Positions 33,730-44,985 of a stretch of 64,000 nt of DNA are shown here, piece after piece; the first letter of the stretch is position 1; every line of letters starts with the position of its first letter. Both the position numbers and the translations under genes were made by a program. The stretch lies in contig CAOLHI010001153.1 of NCBI GenBank assembly GCA_948474755.1, forward strand, positions 310,001-374,000, in the 5' to 3' direction. The notes under the pieces are model-generated. The model was not told the origin of the DNA. It was given only the letters and a program-made list of their open reading frames with translations, and ran no database searches. Source of the stretch: Ctenosaura bakeri. Its lineage: Eukaryota; Chordata; Lepidosauria; Squamata; Iguanidae.

Positions 33730-35530
33730 AATTTCCAGGGGTGGAGCTTAGGGACTCTGAGTCAGGATGGCAGACCTGCCCTTGCACGCCAAGATCCATA
33801 TGGGCTGACAGGACATGGAGTCTGATGACATGTGCATGATCTTGAAGAACCATGCTGGTGCAATCAAGATCATTGTGGACTTCTCCCTTTGACTCTTCCT
33901 CATTAATCTGGGTAGCAAGGACACAGGGGAAAGGAATACAGAAATCCTGGTGGCCAAGACAGAGTGACAGTGTCCATGCTCTTGGTTCTCTCTGACTGAT
34001 ACCTGAAGATGAACCTTTGCACTTTGGAGCTTGCTGAGGAGGCAAAAAGGTCAACATCAGGTTGGCTGAATGCCCTTGTAATCTGCAGGAACACCTCCAG
34101 GTGGACTCCAGTCTCCCTGGTTGATATTGATCTGGTTCAGCCAGTCTGCTGTTGAGTTCACGGGGCCTTGTAGGTGCTCTGCCTTCAGAGATAACAGACT
34201 GTCTTCTGTCCGGTTCAGCCATTTCTGCATCTCTGCCATCAGATAACACAAACTTATTCTGCCCTCACAGTTCAGTGAGCCTTTGTGGTGATGTCTCTCC
34301 TAACAAGAATTACTTTGTCACGAAAGATGTCTGCAAATGCCAAGATAGCCAGCCTGAATACCCTGAGTTTCAGCCAGTTGATATTGTGGCTCAGTTCCTT
34401 CTTGTCCCACCTACCTCAAGCCTTGTGAGGCCTGCAGTGGGTTCCCCAGCCCCTAAGGCTGGCACCTGTAGTTATTGGCATTTCCTCTGGTCCCCAAATG
34501 AGTCATCTCCTGTTGATTGGGGTTGAAGTCCACCAGCTGAAGGAGCTGTGGACCTGTTGAGGAACCTTCAGTATTGTCTTCTCATGGTGATCACCTCCTG
34601 ATGGGAGAATAGGAGCCACTGTAGAGGTCTGATGTGGAAGTGGGCCCAGGGAAGCCACTCTGCTGTGGAGATCATCAGCCCTTGCAAGTGGACCAGATGA
34701 GACAGGTTCATAAGAGGCATTCTCTTGATCAAGTCCTAAGTCAGACTGTCTCTGGCCTACTGCTGATCATGGCCCTGAGGTGTTGCATCTTCTGAGAGGG
34801 AGTGAGAAGACTTCTCGAGATTCACCAGGAACCTGTGCCTGTGCAGCAATTCAAGGACCAGTTGCGCATCCCGCTGACCTTGCTGCAGTGAGGCTGAGCA
34901 TACCAGCAGACCATCCAGGTAAGGGTAAATATGCAGGTACCTTCCTCCAATGTGCTATCTGTGCCACCATGACTGGTGAACACTTGTGTGCCAATGACAG
35001 TCCAAACACCATGTACTTAAGTAGTGCTTTCTGTATGCTAAGTGAAGGAACTTGCAATGATACTGTATTGGGACATGAAGGCACACCTCATGGAGGTCAA
35101 GTGATGACAAGAAGTCCCCCAGATAAATGCCTTTAGTACATGCTTCAACATTCCCAAATTGAACCATCTTTTCCTTACAAAGTGGTCTGAGGTTCTGGAT
35201 GACTTTTATGTGCTGTTCTTATTGGACACAAGAAAGATGGGGTAGCAGCCTCCGCACCTTGGAGAGAGGAACATGTTTTCTAGTGTCTCTATCTGAAGCA
35301 TATGGGGGATGGCTTCCAGTAGGAAGCAGTGTTTTGGGAGACTCCTGGAACTGGGAGATGGGATGCCAATACCTGGTACCCACATCTGAGAGTGTCCAGC
35401 ACCCATTGTTCAGAGGTGGAGGTCTCTCACACTTGCATGAGTTCCCAAAGTCTGCCCCTACTGGAGGAACAGTGTCATGCCTTTTGATTATTTTGCTGAC
35501 CCGTACTCCTGTTGGACTGGGATCTGCCAA
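33730..35530 (-). pseudogene. DIRS RT / RNase H / methyltransferase-like remnant
   Basis: Fragmentary frames only. Around 35120-34990 the peptide YLGDFLSSLDLHEVCLHVPI parallels the RT box FDLRDAYFHI. Around 34250-34060 NSTADWLNQININQGDWSPP parallels the end of RNase H (…ADxLSR…). 34094-33903 holds ITRAFSQPDVDLFASSASSK, equivalent to EIDLFATSEN in the other DIRS copy, and PGFLYSFPLCPC, equivalent to YLYAFPPFSPW. Stops and frameshifts are numerous. Confidence 0.65.
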
Positions 35531-35592
35531 TGCAGTTGCTGACTGCTGCTTGATTTGGAATCTCTGCTCTCCTCACTGTGGCCCATAGCCTC

Positions 35593-36370
35593 TCAACTCT
35601 CTGGACTGAAAGAGCTAGAAGGGGCAGTGAAATGAGATCTGGGAGCATGAAAAAAAGAATGGCCCTGTCTGTAGTGCTTTCTATCCTCTCTTTTTCTCCT
35701 TGGAACCAAAGCTTTCTTTTTGTCTGTGTTCTCCACAAGGACAAGCTCCAGGGACTCCTCAAAAAGTTCAGTCTCTAAAAAGGGAGTGAACACCAAGTTC
35801 TGCTTAGACGTTGCATCCACATTCCAGCTCTTGAACCAGAGCTGGTGCCCAACTACTAGTGGAGTAACCTGGGCCCTAGCACTGAACTGGACTCCATCCA
35901 GAGTGCCATCTGCTGTGAAAGTTATCTCCATTAGCTTGTTCATCCACTGTCTGACCTTGTTCTTGTTGAGGGGAATGTCCTTGAATAGCTCTCTGGATGC
36001 CTTAGAAGCACAGAATAATAGAGATGGAAGAGACCACAGGGGCCATCACAGAAACAGGGGCAGCTGCCTTAATGGCTAAGGAGGCTGTGTTGTATGCTCT
36101 TTTGAGGTCTGCCTCCACTCTCATATCCTCAGAGACCTTTAAGGCACCTTCACCATCTCTGCAAAATGTAGCAGATGACATGAGAGTGGATAGAAGAGCA
36201 CTGACAAATGGGATCTGAAGCTTAGCAATTATATCTTTAGAGAGGCTACAAAGCTTCTTGGCAGCGCTAGGGTTAGGTCTGTCTGATGCTGGCTTACTCC
36301 ACTCCTCCCTTACTACTTGCATAAAATTAGCAGGGAAAGACATATCCAAGGACGCAAGGTCATGGGACAA
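35593..36370 (-). pseudogene. DIRS gag-like remnant
   Basis: Two frames. 36370-36002 begins MSHDLASLDMSFPANFMQVV and contains VREEWSKPASDRPNPSAAKK, SALLSTLMSS and DLKRAYNTASLAIKAA, the type of helical core found in DIRS gag proteins. Its end is replaced by a CR1-like scrap at about 36006-36050. 35943-35593 continues with MNKLMEITFTADGTLDGVQF and a Lys/Arg/Ser-rich tail. Function is inferred from position and similarity in style to the intact DIRS element; this copy is not functional. Confidence 0.6.
36006..36050. repeat. CR1-like 45-bp scrap inside the DIRS remnant
   Basis: CACAGAATAATAGAGATGGA then AGAGACCACAGGGGCCAT matches the start of the CR1 tail at 41480-41525 almost exactly. It interrupts the gag-like frame. 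Confidence 0.65.
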
Positions 36371-38347
36371 AGCTCTCCGCTTCCCTGAGAAAGGGTCTGG
36401 GTTGGGAGGGGGAGCTGACCTGATGGAAGGGTAAGGCCTAAAGTTCTAACTGCTTTCCTTAAGAGCACAAGAAAATCTTCAGTGCAAAAAAGACATACAG
36501 AATTTGGAGTTGAGTGTTTCTCCCCGCATCTTCTGAGGAAAGTTCACTCTCAGCCTCAGAAGAGGCAATGTATGACACCTCATTCTTGTATTCCACCTCA
36601 GAGGACTGCATGGAGAAGCACCTGTTTCCCCAGAAGGAGTCAGGATGGCACTTTCTCTACTTCCTAGGGTGAAGCAGCAGCCAGCATGCTGTCTTGGATT
36701 TGGAGGCCAAGGTCTGCTCCATTTTTGTTAGGCCCTATGTGGGCCTATTTGTGTGAGAAGAGGAGGTTTCAGATCCCTCCCACATGTCCTCTGTGTGATT
36801 GCTTAAAATGGAGTCAGTGTGGACCCTATTGTTGCTGCCGTGCACCTCCCAGGCTGAAAAATGGTCTCTCTCCCTATCTGGGGTGCCATGTTGCTGGGGT
36901 AGAAAGGAGAGAGAGAGGTTGAGCATTCACCCACCCTCTATTTGCCCTCCCAGTGGCTTCTGAGTCTCCCAGCAGTGCTAGTGCACCTGCTATGGCAAGA
37001 GCAAGGGTGGCAAGCCCACTAAATCAGGCAAGGGTTCTTTCCCAGCTCCACAGTTGAACTGATGTTGTGGTGGCAAGCTTCCATGGCCCTGGCCTGATTC
37101 AGACTGGATGATGGCAGTAACATGGAAGGATTTCCCCTACTCTGGCCACTCCCACAAGTGCCTCTCCACAAGCGTTTGCACCCTCTGCAGGTACTTGCTT
37201 CACTCCACTGCAATCAGGAGGAGAGAGCTGCTGTTTGTGCAGGCATTTTGCACATTTTTTCCTGGGATTCTCACTGGTGTCTTCCTTCCATGTTCCTGGG
37301 AGAAAGACTGGGGGGAGGAATGGGGAGGCAAGACAAGGATGCAGAAACTTGAAAGAGAGAAAAAGGGGATTTAAAAAAAACAAACCAGGGAGGGAGCAAG
37401 ACAAGAAAGAGACCAAAACAGAGACCAAATAGAGAGGCTTGAAGCAGCTGCAGTGATGAGTTGAAGTGTTATGGTACACAGTCCAATCAGTGATAGGCAG
37501 GAAAAAGACTGACCTTCTGAGGGCTGCTCCCCTACATGGGGATAACAGAAGCTCTTTCTTTTTCCTGCCTATTGGAGCGAGTAGGACAAGCAACCCAAAT
37601 GTTCAGGATGTTCCTCCCTTCTCTGCAGGGAAAAATACTGGTGACATTGCAGAGAAAGTATCTACTCATGATTCACACGATTCCCTCTTCTCATCTTTCT
37701 TTAATCTGAAGATCTTGGAAAATGTTGGAAAGATAAAACTGCAGTTTACAGGATTTAGTTTTAACACTGAGCACCTGTGTTATATTGAGTGTGATACAGT
37801 AATTTAAACAAACAAGTGTTGTGATCCCAGACACAAAGAAAATTTTAACAAAAGATTTTAAACAATTAAGATCAGCATCTTTTACACGGCTATCAATAAG
37901 CCACGCACTATACCATATTATTTTAAAAAAGGACACATGCATGTAGAGTACATGCAACTTTGAATCTTTTCAGTACCACAGAATACAACTTGTGCTGGCA
38001 ATGAGATTTACAAATCAGTTTTGTGGTTTGAGGTTTACCATCTCAGTCTGATATCATCTGGAGTTCCTCAAGCTTAATAATAACCTGGACTCTCAATTTC
38101 CTCTACAGATAGTTCTAAGAAGCAATGTTACTAAGAAAACAAAGAGAATTACCATATTCTAAAAGTAGATTAGTTCTAATACTGATAGACATACTTAAGT
38201 TTTTACTTCTAGACAAAATTCACAGTAATAGTGTGTGATCCTTTGCATAAATGTTAAAGCCATTTACTTTTAAAAGACTGCAAAAAAAGAGAATCCTAGA
38301 ATGATACTTGCTGTATGAGACAGAATGCTGCTATTATTAATACTTAC

Positions 38348-38456
38348 ATTTTCAGTAAGAGGAAGGCTATCTATTCTCTTAGTCAGATTCTGAAGTTGTG
38401 CATAATACCAGTCTTTTTCTTTTTCTTCCTTTTCAAGTTCAGCAAGCAAGAGAGAT
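38348..38456 (-). CDS. APC: APC coding exon 4
   Basis: This 109-nt exon encodes SLLLAELEKEEKEKDWYYAQ followed by LQNLTKRIDSLPLTEN. The charged Glu/Lys stretch and heptad leucines fit a second coiled-coil segment. LTKRIDSLPL corresponds to the second nuclear export signal described in APC (human residues of about 165-174). Acceptor AG is at 38457-38458, preceded by an unusually AT-rich tract; the donor GTAAGTA is at 38341-38347. Phase is 2 in, 0 out. Length equals the human exon. ENV replaces ENF only when reading through the donor; the true next residue (Phe) comes from exon 5. Confidence 0.96.
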
Positions 38457-38853
38457 CTATATATGAACAAACAACAATCATGCTTCATTAGCTGAGAGAA
38501 CTTGGGTATTTTTTTTTTATATACATGTGGAGTCTATGCATGAGATATCTGGTTCAGCTGTCTAAGTGTCCTTTCCTGACTCCCGACCTGATGCCTATCA
38601 ATAAGAAGACATTCTGCACATAGCTCAGTTTGTACACTCAGGAGAGAAAAAAGTGCCATGCATTTTCAATCTATTTCTAAATGAATATATTTAAGAATTT
38701 TCTATTGCACTACTGCTGTCATTCTATGTAAGAATACTGTGAAAATAAACATAAAAGCTAATGGTTAAATCAGAATTAATTTAAATGCTGTAGAAGGACA
38801 CACATATTCAATGTTAAATATCTTAAATTTTATTTATTCTTTATAATATTATC

Positions 38854-38985
38854 AGGCCTAAATACTCTAAAGGCACCAGATTCCGCCTGACCTTAGAAGC
38901 TAAGCAGGGTCAGCCATAAGTTAGCAGGGGACTTGAAGGCATACACACACATCCCAGGTATTCACTGGTAGTCTCACATCAAAGT
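38854..38985 (+). mobile_element. 5S-rRNA-derived SINE pieces, head-to-head
   Basis: AGGCCTAAATAC then GAAGCTAAGCAGGGTCAG is a 5S rRNA internal-promoter-type sequence, with a central deletion before an ACTTGAAGGCATACACAC tail. Directly after it, CACTGGTAGTCTCACATCAA is the inverse of the 5S GGGAGACC segment, so a second, antisense scrap abuts it. Confidence 0.7.
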
Positions 38986-38986
38986 A

Positions 38987-39060
38987 CAGTGGGTCCTCCA
39001 TATCTGCAACCTCCAGATCTGCAATTTGCAGTGGCCAAGGAGTATCACATCTCATTTAAA
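38987..39060. repeat. Single terminus of a CAGTGG-type inverted-repeat element
   Basis: CAGTGGGTCCTCCATATCTG matches the terminus of the element at 20911-21129. No matching right end was found nearby, so this copy is truncated or too diverged. A long A run follows at about 39058-39071. Confidence 0.5.
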
Positions 39061-39439
39061 AAAAAAAAAAGATGGTCTGCAGATCTGCTAACAGTGCACC
39101 TACTTCAAAGGCTCAGTGCCCAAAGGTTATGCCATGAGGAATACTGTCTTGAGAGTAAGCAATGTTAACAAATACTCTGCGATGGAATCAGACAGTCAGA
39201 ACCCACTTGAGATTTGCAGTCAGAGAACAGTATACTATCAGACTTAACAAGTGCAAAACCTCTGAAACCTCTTCAGGTCGTGAGACGATGTAAAAGTTCT
39301 TATTTCTGTACCACAAAATACTATTTAATACTGATATTTGTCTTTTGATGATACTGTGCTTAGATCCTTATACGAGCACATCTTTTACTCTGTACTCTTG
39401 GCCATACAGCTGTCTTTCTGATTATGTTAGGAATGACCA

Positions 39440-40680
39440 TGCTGCATATCCTAACATCTTCTAAACAAGAACAAGGCTTCTACGACCACTTCTGGATATG
39501 CTATTTGTGCCAACCATCTTCTTTCATCTTGAGTTAACTGGAAGAATTCCAGTTGAGATTGGAGGACCTGATCATGGAGTAAAATGTCCTTTTGGGCAAT
39601 CTCTAGTAGTCTTGGAGTGACATATTCAGTAGCAATGGAAATCATGAGCATCTGGACCACTGGGAATCACATTTGTTGTGGTCCTTCTGATCTTCTGAAT
39701 GAATAAAAGTGGAACTAGTGGGAACTCACAGGGGAGCCCATTTTGTAGGGAATTTGTTTCTGTGTGGCAAGAGAACCTCAAGAAGAATCTTTCAATCTGC
39801 AGGGTTCCTAAATAGCAAAAATGTTCACTGGTGGGGTTCTAACTTTTCGGTTAGAGGCCTGAATATGTGAAGGTTATGAATGCACTTGACTTCCTTATAA
39901 GATGAATGGTCCAGCCAGTCTGCCACGAAGAGCTGACACACAAATTAGGAGCATCTTGAGGACAACGTAGCCAGTTTGTTGAGCAACATCAACCATGTAG
40001 CCCCTTGCCTCTTTACACACATTTTTCAGTGCCATGTTATTTGTAGTTATATCCAGTGGGATTCCCTGATGATGATGTACAGATACGTATCTCCAAGACT
40101 GATTGCAGGCTACGAATTCTGCTGGTGAGAGTCAATTTCATTATAGATTCTGATTTTCATCTTGGACTATTATTTGTTCATGCAGTTAATTAGGCTGGTA
40201 CAGATTCAGAATGACTCAAAGCTCACTGTTTTTTTCTTTCTTTTGGAACTAAGAAAAATATTGAGGAAATGCCTAAATAGATATTCATTGCTGGGACTAA
40301 GCATATAGACATGAATGTCAATAGGTGTTGACTGTCAGGAAATCCTGTGGTTTTGTCCTAGACATGTGTAAAGCAACTCCCGTGCTGTTGTTCAGGAAAG
40401 CTACTGCTGTGAGAAAGACTGGCCTTCCGCTGGTTCCAGATGAGGAAATGTAGCTGGAGGCAACATTTTTCTTGCTGGCTGTTTGGAAGCACAATTTTAT
40501 CTTAGTTTGAAACTGTAAGAAGGATCTGGTGACATTCTTTTGGACTGGACAGAAAACAGAAATTTAGGTTTCTTCTTCCTTTGCTATAGTGACAGTCTTT
40601 GTTGTAGAAAGGACCTTTATTTCTTATCTCCTTAAGAAGCATCCCCAACCAAACAGTTAACTAGGTCTGGGACACTGGGA
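39440..40680 (-). pseudogene. Internally deleted DIRS fragment
   Basis: 39660-39451 reads VVQMLMISIATEYVTPRLLE, ILLHDQVLQSQLEF and LTQDERRWLAQIAY, equivalent to the segment after WPRQHWFAPLL in the intact DIRS (…LHPDLPLLVLRAWRI). Moving right, minus-strand pieces near 39700-39920 recall the methyltransferase-like and RNase H ends (an ADWL-like DWLDHSS word near 39905). 40400-40680 recalls the gag tail (…NKDCHYSKGRRN…). RT is absent, so the element has lost its centre. No termini are defined. Confidence 0.5.
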
Positions 40681-41479
40681 CTTCAATACAGACTTTTCAG
40701 TGATATAGGACACTGTTTATTAACTACTAGTACAGCTACACATCAAGTGAATCAGATAGTTGGATACACTAAATACAAGCCACATCATATGTGCCAAAGT
40801 TTAGCAAGGATGATTGTGCATAAACTGGGTCACAAGGAAGCATTAAAATAATAACAGTAACAGCAAGGAGCAGGAGCAAGACCTAGCTGTTAGTTCCATG
40901 GAAGAGGAAATCCCAAACCACAAAAACTACCTTTTTGTCCTCTCTCAGAGAAACACTATCCTGATGAATGGGTTATTGTCCCTAACATATGCTTACAATC
41001 ATTACCCAAGTAATTTACTAATAACCCAAGATTAGTGGTATATTGCTCTACTTCATTTTCTGAAAGATTATTTAGTTCTACAAACTTTTATATTCTCTCA
41101 AGCATGCTGATACCTCCCTGATGTGTATAGATGGTTTTCACAAAACTGGAATCGGTACTCACAGAAAAGTTATAGAACTTGAAGTATTATGTGGAACAGA
41201 TGTGGAATACAAAGTACTATGTTACACAGTGGGCAAACGTTGAGATAAATCAGTTAACACAGATACTCTTTTTGGGTTGTCTGTGTTCTTTTCCCACCAT
41301 TTCAATACCTTTATTAATAAATCCTATTAATGTGCAAGACAAAATATTAAAAAATTAAGTATGTACATTCATAACTTTACAATCCCATATTGTCTTGGAA
41401 AACTTGTTTTTAAAAAACATTGTAGCTGTTTCTTCAAACTCAACAGCCAGTTACAAATACAACTCCTCCATATGAGACA

Positions 41480-41625
41480 AATCACAGAATCACAGAGTTG
41501 GAAGAGACCACAGGGGCCATTGAGTCCAAACCCCCGCTATGCAGGAACACACATCAAAGCATTCCCAACAGATGGCCGTCCAGCCTCTGCTTAAAAACCT
41601 CCAAAGTAGGAGAAGGAGATATAGA
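41480..41625 (-). mobile_element. CR1 LINE 3' end (inverse orientation)
   Basis: AATCACAGAATCACAGAGTT, then GGAAGAGACCACAGGGGCCA, GAGTCCAAACCCCC, GATGGCCGTCCAGCCTCTGC and TTAAAAACCTCCAAAG. This string is the inverse complement of the amniote CR1 3' end, with its ATTCTATG-type terminal repeat at the left. Nothing of the ORF remains. Confidence 0.75.
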
Positions 41626-44000
41626 AATGGGTTTGAAAACAATAAGTTATTTCATGCCAGGTAACAGCAAGAGTAGTATAGTTCCTCATCATTTAAAAAA
41701 AAATCTCTGCTGTACTGTTTCTAGCTGAAAATGAAAGGCTCTGCATTTCACACAACTCCTCAGTGAAACTGGATCCTGCCCTTCCATCTCTTGCTCAACC
41801 AATAAATATTTTAAGCCCTTACTATATAGCTATGTTTTCAATTTTTTCAGCATTCAGGCTTCAATATTCATCTGACACAAAGTTATACGAATTATAACAT
41901 CACATCATTACAACTGATTTAAGTACTAAAGGAACTGTTCTTAATTTTTTTTTAAAGAAGCAAGAAACAAAGAATACAAATTGTTTCCTGTTACGATCCC
42001 ACTATGAATCCACTCTATATTTTGGGATGACTTCAGTAAATACCTATATAGATACCATTTTTCACATGGAACCTGTTTTTCAACTCTGTGTTGCTTTACT
42101 CCCCTTGTCAAAACCCAGCTGTCTCCTCACTTGAAAGATACATCTGATTAAATCTAAATACTCACTCCAATTCTGTTGCTGCTGCTAAAACCTAGTCTCC
42201 ACTTACTTCCTACCCCCAGCTTCCTTGTTTCAGACAGGAAACATCACTTCCTGTCTTCTGGAGCCACTCTGCGCTACTTTTTAATTGGTCTCTACCTGTC
42301 TAAGAGAGAGCAGACGGTTGCAAATTTCTGCCAGATTTCTTTAGGAGTTACTGCTCAATTTTGGCAGCAGCAATGGCAGAAACAATTCAGCCCCCACAGG
42401 TTCTAGGGGTCCAGTGCAGCCACCCAATTCCAGGAAGTTGTCCACCTCTGATTTAGTACCATTGTGTAATGTGGTAAACCTAATAGAAGCCCACAAAAAG
42501 AATCAGTAATTGTGGGGTTTAATTACTTGTTGATGAAGACATAAAGATAAGTAGTAAGACTGAAGAATGAAAAAATTCAAAATGATCTTCAGAATGACAC
42601 CAATGCAAATTTAGACCAACACTGGGCTACCTCTGCAAACAAAAATTTCTGTCTTGTCTGTCTGTCTAGCATTGTTGTGAGAATAAAATGGAAAATTCTC
42701 CATGTATACTTGATTTCCTTAAAGGAAGGATAGGGTTTATAACATGGTTACAGCACTGGATAATTATGTATAGCTAATTTAATGCACTCTTTAGAGCCAT
42801 GTTTATTCTCTCTTTACATGCTATATTTTATGTTGTAAAACATCAGCATCATTCATGCTATGAACTCGAGCATATGGGGGGGGGGGTTGTTTATGACCTA
42901 ACAGCCCAAAGGATCCTAGTGGGAGCTGCCAGTGGGGGAGGGGGAAACTGTAACAGCTATTTTTTAAATGTATATCATTGACTATGTTTCTTTTTTCTGG
43001 AGTTCTTTCACTCTTTTCCCCAAGACCAGGAAACACTGCACTCGGCTCTTTTTCCTTTCCCCCCTGCCCCAAGCTATTAAAACTGCTGCTGTGCTTTCTC
43101 CTGTAACACTATCATAGTTATGACTTCTTTATGCTATTTATTCATCTTTATTGTTCTATATTAAGGTGAAGAGAAAGTTCTTTTAAGTTCAGGTACATAG
43201 GAGGAAAATCCTTCCTTCATGGATTCCAGTTCTTCTATTTCTTCTAAGTTGTTTGTGTTGGCATGCAGGAGGAGAAGACTTTCAAAAGGTCAGAACTTGT
43301 GCTTTTCTGTATATAGAAATATAAATATTGGGGTTTTCTCCACCTTGTCTTTGAAGATGGAGCCAAAGGGAAATGAGAATAAACTGAAGAGGGACTGATT
43401 TGGGATAAGTAAACTAGGTAACATAGCTGGGGAGGAAGTTTTCAGGATGATCAGAGTTACGGGTTATGATAAATTAAAAAGAATTACTCAGAAGATGTAA
43501 TGAAAGAGATTTTATTTGGAAGAATTATGAAATGTAAATTCTATTGATTTTTATATTTGCATATATAAATATAAATATGCAAATTTTCCATACATGAGAT
43601 TGTAAGGTCTGCCCAAGTCATTATTTTGTGACTAGTTCTTGCTGGCAGATCTTATAACTGTTGTACAGAAGGCAAAAGTAGATACCACAAGACTGTCCAG
43701 TTGCTACAACACACAGCTTGGATAGTAAGATCCCCATGTGCAAGCAAAGAATGCACCAAGTCATGTTTGATTCCTCTCAACTTCCCTCAACAGTCATGCA
43801 TATCAGAAAAGACTGCACTGAGGATCAGAGCACCCCCCACATAGTGACATGTCATGTGATTTTATATGTATGCATGTCTTTATGACACTGGGGATCCAAG
43901 GTTACAGCCAGACAAAATATGATTTATACTCCATCACACGTGCACAAAAGTGCCTTCTATGTATGCATGCTTACGTTTGGCTGAAACACTTGATATTTGC

Positions 44001-44108
44001 AGGTTAGAATAAAAATAATTAACTGACAGCTATAAAGCATTACATACTCCTAAGTAGTCTTATTAAAATATTTATAATACTTTATAGCTGTCAGTTAATA
44101 TTCTAATT
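44001..44108. repeat. Inverted repeat, MITE-like
   Basis: TTAACTGACAGCTATAAAG (44019-44037) is perfectly inverse to CTTTATAGCTGTCAGTTAA (44080-44098). The match continues outward with gaps to TAGAATA/TATTCTA. The spacer is about 42 bp of AT-rich sequence. Confidence 0.85.
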
Positions 44109-44473
44109 CCAAAGTCTGTTAAACAAAAGTGATTCCAGATTTTCAGCACAACAGATTACTGGGGGTGGGGGAACACAAATTCTATTCTAGTCATATCTCT
44201 GCGACCGCCAATAGAGGAAAAAAGTAGATTTGCAACTAAATACTATTTCTACCACATACAAATTCACCTAGCAGTGGTTCTAACAGGGACTGAGTTCTGT
44301 TGTTCTATGGTGAGATAAACGAGCACAACTGGAGCTCACACATTTCCTGACATGCAACTAAACCAATTTCTACATAGAGCTTCATGAGTGCATCTTCAGT
44401 GTAAACACAGATTCCCAGATTTGTAGAAATAAAATTATGTATCTTATTTTTTTAAGCATGCCTTATTTTTTGA

Positions 44474-44660
44474 GCATGTGTGGGTATGTGCCTTCAAGTC
44501 ACCTGTTGACTTATGGCAACCCCATGAATTTCACAGGGTTTCTTAGACAAGGAATATTCAGAGGTCGTTCTGCCAGTCCTTGTCTCTGAAATATTGCTTA
44601 TATCCATCAGAGGCTGACCCTGCTTAGCTTCCAAGATCAGGCAGGATCTGGTGCCCTTAG
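44474..44660 (-). mobile_element. 5S-rRNA-derived SINE with Sauria tail
   Basis: Inverse orientation. The tail GTGCCTTCAAGTCACCTGTT…TTATGGCAACCCCATGAATT lies on the left. The 5S head remnant GAGGCTGACCCTGCTTAGCT with CCAAGATCAGGCAGGATCTG on the right reads as the 5S box A/C region when inverted. Confidence 0.85.
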
Positions 44661-44783
44661 GGTACTGCCCTTTTGTCCTTCCCATCCCGACAAACAAAGG
44701 AGAAAATCCCTTTAAAATCCAAGTATATCTGCTTATATGTTCTTAACCTGATGTATAAGACATACCTGAGGTGAAAAATTTAC

Positions 44784-44985
44784 CTTTCTTTCTCTAATTC
44801 TTCTAAATAACCAGTGCTCTCTCTGCTTCCATTCATAAAGCCTCTTCTGGGATATGATCCCATGGGAACAGGACTGCATTCTCCTGATCGACTAGAGACC
44901 GATCCTTCCCTGCTTCCATATGAACGCATAGATATCTTTGGCCTTAACTTCACTCCTGGAAAGTTACTGCTGTCCAAGTTCAGTT
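44784..44985 (-). CDS. APC: APC coding exon 3
   Basis: This 202-nt exon encodes ELNLDSSNFPGVKLRPKISM at its start and the Ser/Gly/Arg-rich stretch GSREGSVSSRSGECSPVP, then PRRGFMNGSRESTGYLEELE. It is near-identical to mammalian APC residues of about 74-141; a SYPRRGF reading replaces mammalian SFPRRGF. Acceptor AG is at 44986-44987 and donor GT at 44782-44783. Phase is 1 in, 2 out, giving an Arg codon split with the next exon. The low-complexity serine run is thought to be a flexible linker between the first coiled coil and the next helical segment. A 5S-derived SINE lies about 120 bp past its donor. Confidence 0.96.

Larger units (their letters stand above)
32322..37612 (-). mobile_element. 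Decayed DIRS-type retrotransposon
   Basis: The termini are imperfect inverted repeats: 32322-32432 against 37510-37612 (shared core GCAGGAAAAAGAAAGA, GGGTTGC and an AGAAGRYCAGTC word). Transcribed right to left: gag-like remains (36370-35593), RT remains (about 35530-34800), RNase H/methyltransferase-like remains (34250-33730) and recombinase remains (33720-32850). Every domain is frame-broken. It is lower in GC than the 11471-17534 element and from a different subfamily. No internal complementary region could be recognised next to the left end. Confidence 0.75.
31561..38347 (-). other. APC intron between coding exons 4 and 5
   Basis: Intron of about 6.8 kb, mostly occupied by a decayed DIRS element (32322-37612). 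Near its start are a LINE/SINE-type tail (about 31905-31937) and a 127-bp AAT/ATT palindrome. 37620-38347 is AT-rich with nothing recognisable. Confidence 0.8.
38457..44783 (-). other. APC intron between coding exons 3 and 4
   Basis: Intron of about 6.3 kb with 5S-SINE pieces (38854-38985), a single inverted-repeat terminus near 38987, a DIRS fragment (about 39440-40680), a CR1 tail (about 41480-41625), an inverted repeat (44001-44108) and a 5S-type SINE (about 44474-44660). A ten-base G run sits near 42876. 41640-43990 is otherwise unrecognised; part of 42160-42460 looks like a mobile-element end but I cannot classify it. Confidence 0.75.

Noticed and set aside
34780..35588. Plus-strand frames across the second DIRS element
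   Set aside because: The minus strand carries the DIRS-like order; plus-strand frames have no recognisable content.
42160..42460. Candidate retroelement end with CAGCCACCCAATTCCAGGAA
   Set aside because: It looks repeat-like, but I could not place it in any family or define its ends.
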